Shown: positions 1 through 6,612, counted from the first letter of the stretch. The stretch is DNA of 7,250 nucleotides from ChocPot-Mid sp043804925 (GCA_043804925.1 JAZDIP010000030.1:1-7250), one strand, 5' to 3'. Notes: generated by a model not told the origin, from the letters alone. Numbers and translations: made by a program.

Positions 1-111
1 GAGAGTCAGATTATTGGAGCGGACACAGATTTTCCAGGACTTTTTGGAGTCGTCCAGACCGATAAAGATGTTTTGGCTTTTGGCGATACAGGTTTGCGTT
101 ATTCTCATTGA
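1..111 (+). CDS. 3' end of an unrecognised gene (partial)
   Basis: The window opens inside a frame that runs without a stop from base 1 to a TGA at 109-111, giving 36 residues that end in GDTGLRYSH. The composition looks like a folded protein (PGLFGVVQTDKDVLAF, with alternating hydrophobic and charged residues). By hand count about 43% of its bases are G or C, visibly more than in the following genes. I do not recognise the family and suggest no function. It reads in the same direction as every other credible gene here and is followed by an attC-like inverted repeat at 201-318. It could therefore be the gene of the preceding cassette. It is too short to exclude a chance open frame. Confidence 0.5.
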   Translation, partial: ESQIIGADTDFPGLFGVVQTDKDVLAFGDTGLRYSH

Positions 112-200
112 TTGCCCCTTTGGTTATGATTAAAAAGAACACATTAATAATAACAAGTCCATCGCAGAATCTCAATTGTTTCAAAACTTTTATAACATAG

Positions 201-318
201 TAACTAACAGCGAAAGCTGTTCGATTTATTGCAGGATTGCCGGCTTTTTGAAAGATAAATTGATAAGTATAAGATTGGCGGTGTCACTTTCGCTGTAGGT
301 GATGCTTGTCGTTAGCAC
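201..318 (+). repeat. attC-like imperfect inverted repeat, site A
   Basis: Outer arms TAAC (201-204) and GTTA (311-314, in CGTTAGCAC at 310-318) bracket a perfect 10-bp inverted repeat, ACAGCGAAAG (207-216) and CTTTCGCTGT (288-297). The spacers between outer and inner arms are unequal, 2 and 13 bases. The right end, GCTTGTCGTTAGCAC, closely matches site B (CTCGTTAGCAC) and site D (GCTTGCCCGTTATAT). Paired outer and inner boxes around a long variable centre are the architecture of integron attC sites, whose right core consensus is GTTRRRY. GTTAGCA deviates from that consensus in its last two bases. It lies between the first partial gene and the RiPP genes. Confidence 0.4.
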
Positions 319-340
319 ATATAAAAATCGGAGGTGAAAA

Positions 341-424
341 ATGTCGCTACTTTCGTTTTTAAAAGATGAGTCAACATTGATAAAAAAATCGCTTTCAAAC
401 TTGAAAAAGATATTCAGAACATAA
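341..424 (+). CDS. Possible 27-residue basic peptide
   Basis: An ATG at 341 follows a near-ideal Shine-Dalgarno, GGAGGTG (330-336), with a 4-base gap, and opens a 27-codon frame ending in TAA at 422-424. The peptide starts MSLLSFLKDES and ends KKIFRT. It is lysine-rich and could form an amphipathic helix. It begins 22 bases after the right core of attC-like site A, where the first gene of an integron cassette would begin. No known family is recognised. It may be a genuine small peptide, a translated leader for the downstream enzyme, or the remnant start of a decayed gene. It has no cysteines, so it does not look like a second copy of the 2190-2360 peptide. The strong ribosome binding site is the main argument for it; the short length is the main argument against. 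Confidence 0.33.
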   Translation: MSLLSFLKDESTLIKKSLSNLKKIFRT

Positions 425-531
425 CAAAATGAAATATGAAAATAGTAAAATACCTTATACAAATTAAAATAAAATTTTTAACTTACTTTTGAATATATTC
501 TTTTAAGCAAAGATTACATCTGAGGAATAAG

Positions 532-1905
532 ATGGTCAATTTAGAGCAAAAGAAAATCAACTATCCCGTGACATCAGGTTCACTAGTCATAAAAGAAAAT
601 GCTTATAACTTAGGCAAGTTCTGGATTAATGATCTGCTTTCCCACAAGAGTGGCTTTGCAAATGAAGATTTGGTGAACTTGTTGCTTCTTTGTGATGGTG
701 TGAGGAAATCTCAAGAAATTATAAATTTCATAACTAGTATATATAATGAATCCGAAGACAGGATTAATAAAAAAGTCAAGGACTCTTTTCAATATCTTCA
801 ACAATTAGGATATATCAAGTTTGTTGATAGACCAATGCATCAACCTATCACATTTCATAGAAAATGTACTGAATGGTCTCTGGATATTGTATACTTAGAG
901 GTTACGGACTTATGTAATCTATCCTGTCTGTACTGCTATGCTGAAACTAACTCTAAGGCAAGAAGGAAATTAAAAACCGGAGACATTTTTAACCTAATCG
1001 ATGATCTTGCCAATCTTGGAGTTCTCAAAATAATTTTCACGGGTGGTGAGCCTTTACTTCATGAGAATATCTTTGAAATACTTCGCTACACCAAAAGTAA
1101 AAAAATTGATTTCAGTCTATTCACAAATGGCACGCTACTAAATGAAGATACGGTGTTGAGATTGAAGGATCTTAATCCTCAGAGTATAGCTGTTAGTTTA
1201 GACTCAAATCATGCCGAGATTCATGATATGACTAGAGGTAAAAAATGCTACTCAAATGTGGTGAAGGGGATTGATCTTCTGAATAGGGAAGGGATTCCTA
1301 TAAGGATTAACTCTACAATTTTAAAAGGAATAAATGACAAAACTAGCGATATCGAAGATGCAATTTCATTTTTTATGCATAAGGGGGCAAATGCGATTGT
1401 GATTGGTCCGGTTATGGCATATGGAAAAGGAAGAAAAAATACACATCTCGTACTACCCCCGTCTAAAATGGAACAAATTGCATCAATTTTTCAAAGAAAG
1501 GCGGAAGAGTATAAATGGAAACGCGATAAAGACGAAATGCACTCTTTAAAATTCTCAGATACTTTCAATACTAATAAAGTGATCCCTCATTCCACATGTG
1601 GTGTAGGCACATTCGCATGTTATATTAGAACTACCGGTGATGTAATACCTTGTCCTCTTTTTAGAGATATGAATTATTGCGCAGGAAACGTTAAAGAAAA
1701 AAAATTAGATAAAATATGGTCACACTCTAGCATTTTTGAATCCTTTCGCATGAACACTGTTGAAGATATTCCAGAATGTCAAGACTGTTCCGCCAAGTTA
1801 AACTGTTTAGGGGGATGTAAAGCTAGGGTTTTGATGTATGATAGAAAGTTTGATAGTCCTGATCTTTGGGCGTGCAGTACCATGCAAGGACTCGGGATTA
1901 GATGA
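532..1905 (+). CDS. Radical SAM/SPASM peptide-modifying enzyme with N-terminal PqqD-like domain
   Basis: This 457-residue protein is a probable RiPP maturase. Residues about 1-100 resemble a PqqD-like RiPP recognition element (LLLLCDGVRKSQEI, then a helix and LQQLGYI), which binds leader peptides. The radical SAM core follows, with CNLSCLYC giving the CX3CX2C cluster ligands C128, C132 and C135, and GGEP at 171-174. The C-terminus is a complete SPASM domain: C356-X12-G369-X4-C374, C383, and C416-X2-C419-X5-C425-X3-C429, closing with C448. In this family those cysteines hold two auxiliary [4Fe-4S] clusters. Relatives install thioether bonds (PapB, QhpD, sactisynthases) or C-C bonds on peptides. 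The start is set by GAGGA (522-526) five bases before the ATG. The Cys/Glu-rich peptide encoded at 2190-2360 is the obvious substrate. The enzyme class is certain; the exact bond made is inferred. Confidence 0.93.
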   Translation: MVNLEQKKINYPVTSGSLVIKENAYNLGKFWINDLLSHKSGFANEDLVNLLLLCDGVRKSQEIINFITSIYNESEDRINKKVKDSFQYLQQLGYIKFVDRPMHQPITFHRKCTEWSLDIVYLEVTDLCNLSCLYCYAETNSKARRKLKTGDIFNLIDDLANLGVLKIIFTGGEPLLHENIFEILRYTKSKKIDFSLFTNGTLLNEDTVLRLKDLNPQSIAVSLDSNHAEIHDMTRGKKCYSNVVKGIDLLNREGIPIRINSTILKGINDKTSDIEDAISFFMHKGANAIVIGPVMAYGKGRKNTHLVLPPSKMEQIASIFQRKAEEYKWKRDKDEMHSLKFSDTFNTNKVIPHSTCGVGTFACYIRTTGDVIPCPLFRDMNYCAGNVKEKKLDKIWSHSSIFESFRMNTVEDIPECQDCSAKLNCLGGCKARVLMYDRKFDSPDLWACSTMQGLGIR

Positions 1906-2127
1906 TGGGTAAAAAATACACGCTTATTGAATATAGTCATTAACTTCAACATAATAATGTTTCTAATTATTTTAAATTAAGTGGTTTGGACGGAAATTCT
2001 GCAATTTGATCAAATATTTTAACCATCTGCTGATGTCACGAAGAAAATATACCATTTGTGTAAATGTTGGTTTTTTGAGAGTACTCAAACAAAAATATAA
2101 CGATGTTTTATATTTCAGGATTCTTTT

Positions 2128-2155
2128 TTGACAAAGTCTTGGGGGGATATAATAA
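2128..2155 (+). promoter_or_regulatory. Promoter for the RiPP precursor peptide gene
   Basis: A perfect -35 hexamer TTGACA (2128-2133) lies upstream of overlapping -10 candidates: TATAAT (2148-2153, 14-base spacer) and TAATAA (2150-2155, 16-base spacer). A run of six G fills part of the spacer. Transcription would start about 25-30 bases before the ATG at 2190, leaving a short leader that carries the ribosome binding site. It is the best sigma-70-type promoter seen in the window, and it gives the small peptide a transcript independent of the enzyme gene upstream. Confidence 0.6.
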
Positions 2156-2189
2156 ATAAGTAAGACAAAAAGAAAGGTGGTGAAGAAAA

Positions 2190-2360
2190 ATGAACAAAAA
2201 AACAATACACACTAATCCAAAGCTTGTGCCAATTGAAAAGAAATCCTTCGAACCAGCTTTTCAGCCTAGTTTCAAATCTGCTAAATCAGATCGAGACATG
2301 GCCGGCCCTTGTGAACATATGTGTGAAAAAATGTGTGAACAAATGTGTGAACCTTGTTAA
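2190..2360 (+). CDS. Cys/Glu/Met-rich RiPP precursor peptide
   Basis: This 56-residue peptide appears to be the substrate of the radical SAM enzyme upstream. Residues 1-40 look like a cleavable leader: basic, with Pro and Phe (KLVPIEKKSFEPAFQPSF) and no cysteine, ending in MAGP. The core is CEHMCEKMCEQMCEPC, with cysteines at 41, 45, 49, 53 and 56, each of the first four followed by Glu and three preceded by Met. A ribosome binding site, AAGGTGG (2174-2180), lies nine bases before the ATG. An in-frame TGA at 2181-2183 excludes any earlier start. A strong promoter at 2128-2155 drives it. The Cys-Glu pattern suggests Cys-to-Glu thioether links, as known for QhpD and PapB. A metal-binding peptide is the main alternative. 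No dedicated exporter or protease is visible nearby. Confidence 0.8.
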   Translation: MNKKTIHTNPKLVPIEKKSFEPAFQPSFKSAKSDRDMAGPCEHMCEKMCEQMCEPC

Positions 2361-2422
2361 GTTGGTGGAAGTTTATATTGAAACGCTTTTGAAATTTTAT
2401 TATAACGTACTTTTTTCATAGT

Positions 2423-2507
2423 GTCAAAAGTTAGTTATTAATGAAATCTATAATCCACTGGTAATTCATTCTTTTATAATCTAAAAACTGTATATCCCCC
2501 TTTTGAC
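2423..2507 (+). repeat. Nested inverted repeat downstream of the precursor gene
   Basis: A perfect 8-bp inverted repeat, GTCAAAAG (2423-2430) and CTTTTGAC (2500-2507), encloses a second 6-bp pair, AATGAA (2440-2445) and TTCATT (2465-2470). It starts 63 bases after the precursor stop codon. The shape could be a transcript 3' structure or a degenerate recombination site, but the arms lack the TAAC/GTTA cores seen in the attC-like sites. No T-run follows, so it is not a classical terminator. Confidence 0.3.
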
Positions 2508-2709
2508 TTACTTGAGTGGAATCCCTGAGAAAGATTAAGCACGTGAAAATCAGAGAGTTGTGAAGAACCATTCTTAACATGTTTTTTATTTTTAATTAAA
2601 TTATTGATACTACCGAGAGAAAGAAGATGATGATTGGATCTAATTCTATGTTTATGGAATCTATATAATTGGGTAAAATACTATTAAAATGATAAATTTG
2701 AAAAAATTA

Positions 2710-2747
2710 AAGTGCTAACCATTGGCTACACCTGCTCGTTAGCACTT
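2710..2747 (+). repeat. attC-like inverted repeat, site B
   Basis: A perfect 10-bp inverted repeat, AAGTGCTAAC (2710-2719) and GTTAGCACTT (2738-2747), encloses an 18-base centre. The right half CGTTAGCAC is identical to site A. The segment 2716-2736 (TAACCATTG, then CACCTGCT) matches 18 of 21 bases with site E at 6908-6928. No T-run follows, so a terminator is unlikely. At 38 bases it is shorter than typical integron attC sites, so it may be a reduced form or another kind of mobile or structural repeat. It would mark the right end of the segment holding the RiPP genes. Confidence 0.5.
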
Positions 2748-2832
2748 ATGAAATGTTTAATAATGTTCATGTATGAGGTCATTTGGTTATGCTAAAGTTC
2801 TCTTTTTAGCCCAATTAACAGAAGGAGTTGAA

Positions 2833-4773
2833 ATGAACCATGTTATTTTTAAACTACTGATTTTATTTCTTATTTTGATAATTATTAATGGATGCGCCAC
2901 AATGAATACCATTTGGATGAACACAGAAAGAGAAAATACACAGGAGTCGTATAAAGCATTCGTTGAACAATACCCTGATTGTGAGTTAGCAAAAGAAGCA
3001 AAGAAGAGAATTGATGATGTTGATTATGCATTTTTTACAACCTGTCAATTAGGGACAATCGAATCTTTTCGGGGATTTGCAACCTCTCATCCATCGAGCT
3101 ATTATATACCTATAGTAAATTCTCGGATCGAATTCTTAAGTGAGACCAATCCTTATAATATCAATTCGTATAAACTTTTCATAGAAAATCATCCTCACAA
3201 TCCTTTTATACTTGAGGCTAAGGCATCTATTCCAGTCTTATGGCTACATGAACAAAATAAGACTATAGGTATTGCAATCACAATTGATTCGATTTTTTCT
3301 TGGAGGGGCATTTTTAGTACCAAAAAAACTAAAGATGAATTAAAAAATATTCTTTTCAATGAATTAAATGATAAATATTTTAAGAATGAAGGTATTCATA
3401 CCTTTTTAATCAATTACACGGACACATCTAATAGTTGGTTGGGAAACAGTGCTAATATTTCAACTATAATTGAGTTAAATTATAGTGAACGCGGGAAAGA
3501 TTTACATCCCTATAATTCCTATAGTAGTGGAAGTAGCGGATTTGTCGGATATACTTCTGACGCATTACATAATACGAATGTCAACATGATTGCAAACTCT
3601 GTTGATGCCCTTCTTGGAACAGATATCAAAAAGATTTATTCTTTTACTGTTAGGGATGCAATGACTGGTTTTGTATATTGCTTAGATATTAGTAGTCTTT
3701 CTCAGAGTGTTAGTGCTCTTGAAATGTTACAATTCTTAGACTATCTTAGTACCGATAAAAGAATTCTACCATCTCTTTTAATTGCTTCGTGTTCTTACAA
3801 TACTGAAGTAAGGTGGAGAGCAATTTTTTCTCTTGCGCATTTTATCAATCAGAATGTTGATGATGGAGAAGTAAAGATCTTAAGAAATGGTATAGAAGCA
3901 ATTGTAAGTGAAGCTTTACTAGCGGCAGCTAAGAAAGATAAGAACAAGGATGCAGACTTTCGTGCATCTGTAGCAATGTCAGTAGCAAATATGAAAAATG
4001 TAAATTTAATTAAATCACTCACTTCATCCCTTGAAAATACTGATCCTATAATCCGTACCGCTGCAGTAAAAGCTATCGGGATGATAGGAGACAGTACATC
4101 TAATAGTCTATTAATAAAAGCCTTTACAGATGAACATTGGGCGGTCCGAACAGCTGCAGTAGAACAATTCGGAATAAAAGAAGATAGTCTATCAAAAGAA
4201 CTATTATTTACAGCGCTTAATGATAAGTGTTGGGCTGTTCGTACCGCTGCAAGGAAAGCATTAGAACAAAAAATAGAAGATATAATCATTATGGAAACTA
4301 CTATTGGTACGATTGAGATAGAATTATTTGAATCTGATGCGCCAAAAACAGTCACAAACTTTGCATGTCTTTCTGAACAGGGATATTATAATGGTGGAAT
4401 TTTCTATAACATAGATCGAGGATTGGGATATATTTTTGGATGTGATTCGGCGGGAACAGAAACAGGTGGTAGAAGCATTTACGGTAAGGAGTTTGAAGAT
4501 GAATTAAATCCAAAATCTTCATTTTTTAAAACTGGATATATAAAAGGAACTGTTGCAATGGGAAACCATGGCCCTAATACTAACACCAGTCACATTATGA
4601 TTTTCTTTAATAATTCACCAATATTAGCAAAAAACTATACTATATTCGGAAAAGTAGTTAGTGGAATGGATGTAATTGAAGAAATTGCTAATTCCGAAAC
4701 AATACAATGGAGAATAAGTTACAGAAAGCCCAAAACTGATGTTAAAATAATAAGAGCATACCTCAAATATTGA
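2833..4773 (+). CDS. Lipoprotein with helical repeats, HEAT repeats and a degenerate cyclophilin domain
   Basis: This 646-residue protein should be anchored to a membrane by lipid. A hydrophobic signal (residues 4-18) ends in the lipobox INGC with Cys21. Residues 30-135 hold about three short TPR-like units (SYKAFVEQYPDCELAKEA; SFRGFATSHPSS; SYKLFIENHPHN). Residues 140-300 are unrecognised. HEAT repeats cover 310-480, with units IIRTAAVKAIG, WAVRTAAVEQFG and WAVRTAARKALE spaced 31 residues apart. Residues 484-646 are cyclophilin-like (GTIEIELFESDAPKTVTNF; GTVAMGNHGPNTN). The usual FHRIIPGFMxQGGD segment reads FYNIDRGLGYIFGCD, so the catalytic Arg and Gln are missing and isomerase activity is doubtful. 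The ATG at 2833 is preferred over one 60 bases upstream because it has AAGGAG behind it and places the signal at the N-terminus. A scaffold or binding role is inferred. Confidence 0.85.
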   Translation: MNHVIFKLLILFLILIIINGCATMNTIWMNTERENTQESYKAFVEQYPDCELAKEAKKRIDDVDYAFFTTCQLGTIESFRGFATSHPSSYYIPIVNSRIEFLSETNPYNINSYKLFIENHPHNPFILEAKASIPVLWLHEQNKTIGIAITIDSIFSWRGIFSTKKTKDELKNILFNELNDKYFKNEGIHTFLINYTDTSNSWLGNSANISTIIELNYSERGKDLHPYNSYSSGSSGFVGYTSDALHNTNVNMIANSVDALLGTDIKKIYSFTVRDAMTGFVYCLDISSLSQSVSALEMLQFLDYLSTDKRILPSLLIASCSYNTEVRWRAIFSLAHFINQNVDDGEVKILRNGIEAIVSEALLAAAKKDKNKDADFRASVAMSVANMKNVNLIKSLTSSLENTDPIIRTAAVKAIGMIGDSTSNSLLIKAFTDEHWAVRTAAVEQFGIKEDSLSKELLFTALNDKCWAVRTAARKALEQKIEDIIIMETTIGTIEIELFESDAPKTVTNFACLSEQGYYNGGIFYNIDRGLGYIFGCDSAGTETGGRSIYGKEFEDELNPKSSFFKTGYIKGTVAMGNHGPNTNTSHIMIFFNNSPILAKNYTIFGKVVSGMDVIEEIANSETIQWRISYRKPKTDVKIIRAYLKY

Positions 4774-4782
4774 GTACACCAT

Positions 4783-4871
4783 TGAAATATTCAACAAACT
4801 TAGTTTTTAACAATTTTTCTAAAGATTTACGAATATTAATTGTAAATCGGTTCGCTAGTTGTCGTATTTCA
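4783..4871 (+). repeat. attC-like nested inverted repeat, site C
   Basis: It begins nine bases after the lipoprotein stop codon. The outer stem is TGAAATA (4783-4789) with TATTTCA (4865-4871). A second block, CAAC (4792-4795), pairs with GTTG (4858-4861), leaving small unpaired bases. An inner perfect 7-bp pair, GATTTAC (4824-4830) and GTAAATC (4842-4848), closes an 11-base loop. ATTCAAC (4789-4795) fits the RYYYAAC left core of attC sites, but GTTGTCG is a poor right core. The 10-mer TCAACAAACT (4791-4800) recurs in site F at 7067-7076. There is no T-run, so it is not a terminator. Confidence 0.4.
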
Positions 4872-4910
4872 TATATTATTTATTTGTCAAAAAATATATT
4901 GGAGGTTTAA

Positions 4911-5645
4911 ATGAGAGTTATTTTGACAATAGTAATAAAAAAAATCATTGTTTGCATGACTCTAATTAGTGCTTGTTATAATCTATTTGCGCAAGAAACT
5001 ACCGATAATAAAACAAGAATCGTAAAAAATATTGATTTTTCTTTATATTGTGGCTTTAGTTTTACAAATTTTCAAGGAGAGACATCTGAATTTGCTAAAA
5101 CAGTTAATAATTCAACTGGATTGAATCTTAAAGAAAAATTAAGAAGTTTATTAATTCCAGTTGGCTTATCCGCTTCTCTAAATGCAACTCCATGGCTTTC
5201 TTTTAAATCTGGTGTCTTATTTGCTCCTAAAGGAATGAAATTTAAAGATCAGATAGAAATTGATTGGGATGAATACGGTATCGAAGTTATCTTAAAACTA
5301 TACTACATTGAAATTCCCACTTTAATAGAATTTTCCACAATTACAAATAGGAATACTCATTTTTATATTAATGGGGGAATCTCCCCCTCATATAAAGTTA
5401 ACTCAAAAATAGTTACCACTGTTTGGATAATTGATTATACTCCTTCTGTAGAAGATGAGGAAACAGAAAAAAAAAGTTGGCCAGATGTTAATAAATTTGA
5501 TCTTGGTTACATTATCGGAGGAGGTATTAAAGACCAGGATATTTATTTAGGTATACAATATGAAAAGGGATTAAAAAATATATCGACAGCAGGCTGGGAT
5601 TTTAAAAACCAGACTTTTACTATTCTAATGGGTGTTTACTTTTAG
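4911..5645 (+). CDS. PorT-like outer-membrane beta-barrel protein
   Basis: This 244-residue protein carries a signal peptide (KKIIVCMTLISACYNLFAQ, cleavage probably after LFAQ) followed by alternating amphipathic strands rich in Gly and aromatic residues. Examples are FSLYCGFSFTNFQGE, LIPVGLSASLNATPWLSFKSG, HFYINGGISPSYKV and LGYIIGGGIKDQDIYLGIQYEKG. The protein ends in an aromatic strand, FTILMGVYF, the usual C-terminus for barrels inserted by the Bam machinery. Pattern and length fit the PorT/OMP_b-brl_2 type of small outer-membrane barrel, mostly known from Bacteroidota and some other Gram-negatives. GGAGGT (4901-4906) stands four bases before the ATG and fixes the start. It is followed immediately by attC-like site D. 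No ligand or transport substrate can be inferred. Family assignment is by pattern only. Confidence 0.75.
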   Translation: MRVILTIVIKKIIVCMTLISACYNLFAQETTDNKTRIVKNIDFSLYCGFSFTNFQGETSEFAKTVNNSTGLNLKEKLRSLLIPVGLSASLNATPWLSFKSGVLFAPKGMKFKDQIEIDWDEYGIEVILKLYYIEIPTLIEFSTITNRNTHFYINGGISPSYKVNSKIVTTVWIIDYTPSVEDEETEKKSWPDVNKFDLGYIIGGGIKDQDIYLGIQYEKGLKNISTAGWDFKNQTFTILMGVYF

Positions 5646-5650
5646 GTAAT

Positions 5651-5788
5651 TGCTAACCAAAATAGTTTGGTGGAGATAACTCGGTGAGCTCTTTGATGAT
5701 TTTGAGATTTTCGACTTCACATGAGGATTTCAAAAGTAGGAAGATTATCGCTTCGAGTCACCTCGTATCTCAGGCTTGCCCGTTATAT
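5651..5788 (+). repeat. attC-like imperfect inverted repeat, site D
   Basis: It begins six bases after the barrel-protein stop codon. The left core TGCTAAC (5651-5657) can pair through TAAC with GTTA (5782-5785) in the right core CGTTATAT. Inside, GAGATA (5673-5678) pairs with TATCTC (5766-5771), then GGTGA (5683-5687) with TCACC (5758-5762), separated by one bulged A and a two-base mismatch. The right end GCTTGCCCGTTATAT resembles GCTTGTCGTTAGCAC of site A. A small hairpin, ACCAAA/TTTGGT (5656-5671), sits beside the left core. Long arms with an extrahelical base are typical of attC sites. Confidence 0.45.
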
Positions 5789-5805
5789 GATAAAAAGGAG
5801 TATAA

Positions 5806-6600
5806 ATGCCTATTGAAGTTGAGTTCTGGCGAATAAATGATACGAAAGTAAAGAAAGTACCTTTTAGTTCAATTGAAACAGAACAAAGATTAGAAGACAT
5901 CCTATTTAACGATTTATCAATTATAAAGGATGATATTTTATTATTAGGAAGACAAGTAATTACTACCTATGGAAAGAAAATTGACTTATTAGCAATAGAT
6001 GAATATGGGAAAATATCAATAATAGAGTTAAAGAAAAACAAAACACCTCGCGAGGTTGTAGCGCAGATTATTGATTATGCTTCTTGGGTACAAGAACTTT
6101 CATATAAAGATATTATTGAGATATATAATGAAAATAATCAAGAACCATTTGAAAAAATCTTTGAGGAAAAATTTGGTGTTCAGCCACCAGAAAAAATAAA
6201 TCAAGAACATGATATGATAATAGTATGTTCTGAAGTAGATAACGAAACAGAGAGAATAATTGATTATTTATCAGATAATTATAATGTTCCGTTAAACGTG
6301 GTGTTTTTTAGATTTTTCAGAGATAATAACTCCGAATATTTAACTAGAAGCTGGCTTATTGACCCAATTGAAGTAGAAGAAAAATACAGTCGTTCAAAAC
6401 AACAGAATAAGGGCGAATCGTGGAATGGCAAAGATTTTATAGTAAATATCGATGTGGGCGAAGATGAGGTATCTTCTTGGGAAGATTCGGTAAAATATAG
6501 TTTCATCTCTGCTGGTGGAGGTAAATGGTACAGTCGCTCACTTTATCAACTAGAACCAGGTCATAGAATATTTGCCATGATTCCGAAGAGAGGTTACTAA
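5806..6600 (+). CDS. DUF91/NucS-like PD-(D/E)XK nuclease, N-terminal part of an interrupted gene
   Basis: This 264-residue frame encodes a probable DNA nuclease or nuclease-like protein. Residues about 25-110 carry the PD-(D/E)XK pattern of the DUF91/NucS C-terminal family: an N-terminal Glu helix (ETEQRLEDIL), then KIDLLAID with D60, and IIELKKNK with E74 and K76. The following segment, PREVVAQIIDYASWV, is typical of that family. Residues 135-190 form a second alpha/beta segment (DMIIVCSEVDNETER, NVVFFRFF, SWLIDP). A strong AAGGAG (5794-5799) lies six bases before the ATG. The frame stops at a TAA (6598-6600) after FAMIPKRGY, but the same reading frame continues for 97 codons with sequence expected of the same protein. 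The nuclease residues all lie before the stop, so a truncated active product is possible. Confidence 0.75.
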   Translation: MPIEVEFWRINDTKVKKVPFSSIETEQRLEDILFNDLSIIKDDILLLGRQVITTYGKKIDLLAIDEYGKISIIELKKNKTPREVVAQIIDYASWVQELSYKDIIEIYNENNQEPFEKIFEEKFGVQPPEKINQEHDMIIVCSEVDNETERIIDYLSDNYNVPLNVVFFRFFRDNNSEYLTRSWLIDPIEVEEKYSRSKQQNKGESWNGKDFIVNIDVGEDEVSSWEDSVKYSFISAGGGKWYSRSLYQLEPGHRIFAMIPKRGY

Positions 6601-6612
6601 GGTGTTGGTACA

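Larger units (their letters stand above)
2361..2832. other. Long intergenic stretch after the precursor gene
   Basis: I see no convincing gene in these 472 bases. They hold an inverted-repeat structure (2423-2507) and attC-like site B (2710-2747). A 13-codon frame at 2627 has only a weak ribosome binding site and is not supported. There is no clear rho-independent terminator with a T-run behind the precursor gene. The last part carries the leader of the lipoprotein gene, including its ribosome binding site AAGGAG (2822-2827). This much untranslated sequence inside a compact window suggests decayed or regulatory DNA. Confidence 0.55.

Noticed and set aside
226..462. 78-residue - strand frame before the radical SAM gene
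   Set aside because: It is rich in Phe, Tyr, Ile and Ser, as expected from AT-rich noncoding DNA. It overlaps site A and the well-placed small frame on the + strand, and it has no recognisable domain.
2074..2089. Hairpin TTTGAG-AGTA-CTCAAA as a terminator for the radical SAM gene
   Set aside because: No T-run follows on either strand and the stem is only six A/T-rich pairs. It could be chance.
1972..2205. 77-residue - strand frame between the enzyme and peptide genes
   Set aside because: It starts inside the peptide gene on the opposite strand, overlaps the promoter, and shows only low-complexity hydrophobic composition.
2224..2421. 65-residue + strand frame (MCQLKRN...) overlapping the peptide gene
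   Set aside because: It is out of frame with the 56-residue peptide, has no ribosome binding site, and is a shadow created by the repeated TGTGAA units. The frame starting at 2190 has the promoter, the ribosome binding site and the leader-core organisation.
2773..2832. Upstream ATG extending the lipoprotein by 20 residues
   Set aside because: It would put a charged stretch before the signal peptide and lacks a ribosome binding site. The ATG at 2833 has AAGGAG and gives a normal lipoprotein signal.
3849..4355. 168-residue - strand frame opposite the HEAT repeats
   Set aside because: It is antisense to a well-supported protein. Its Ser/Ala/Ile-rich content is the mirror of HEAT repeat codons, and it has no start signal of its own.
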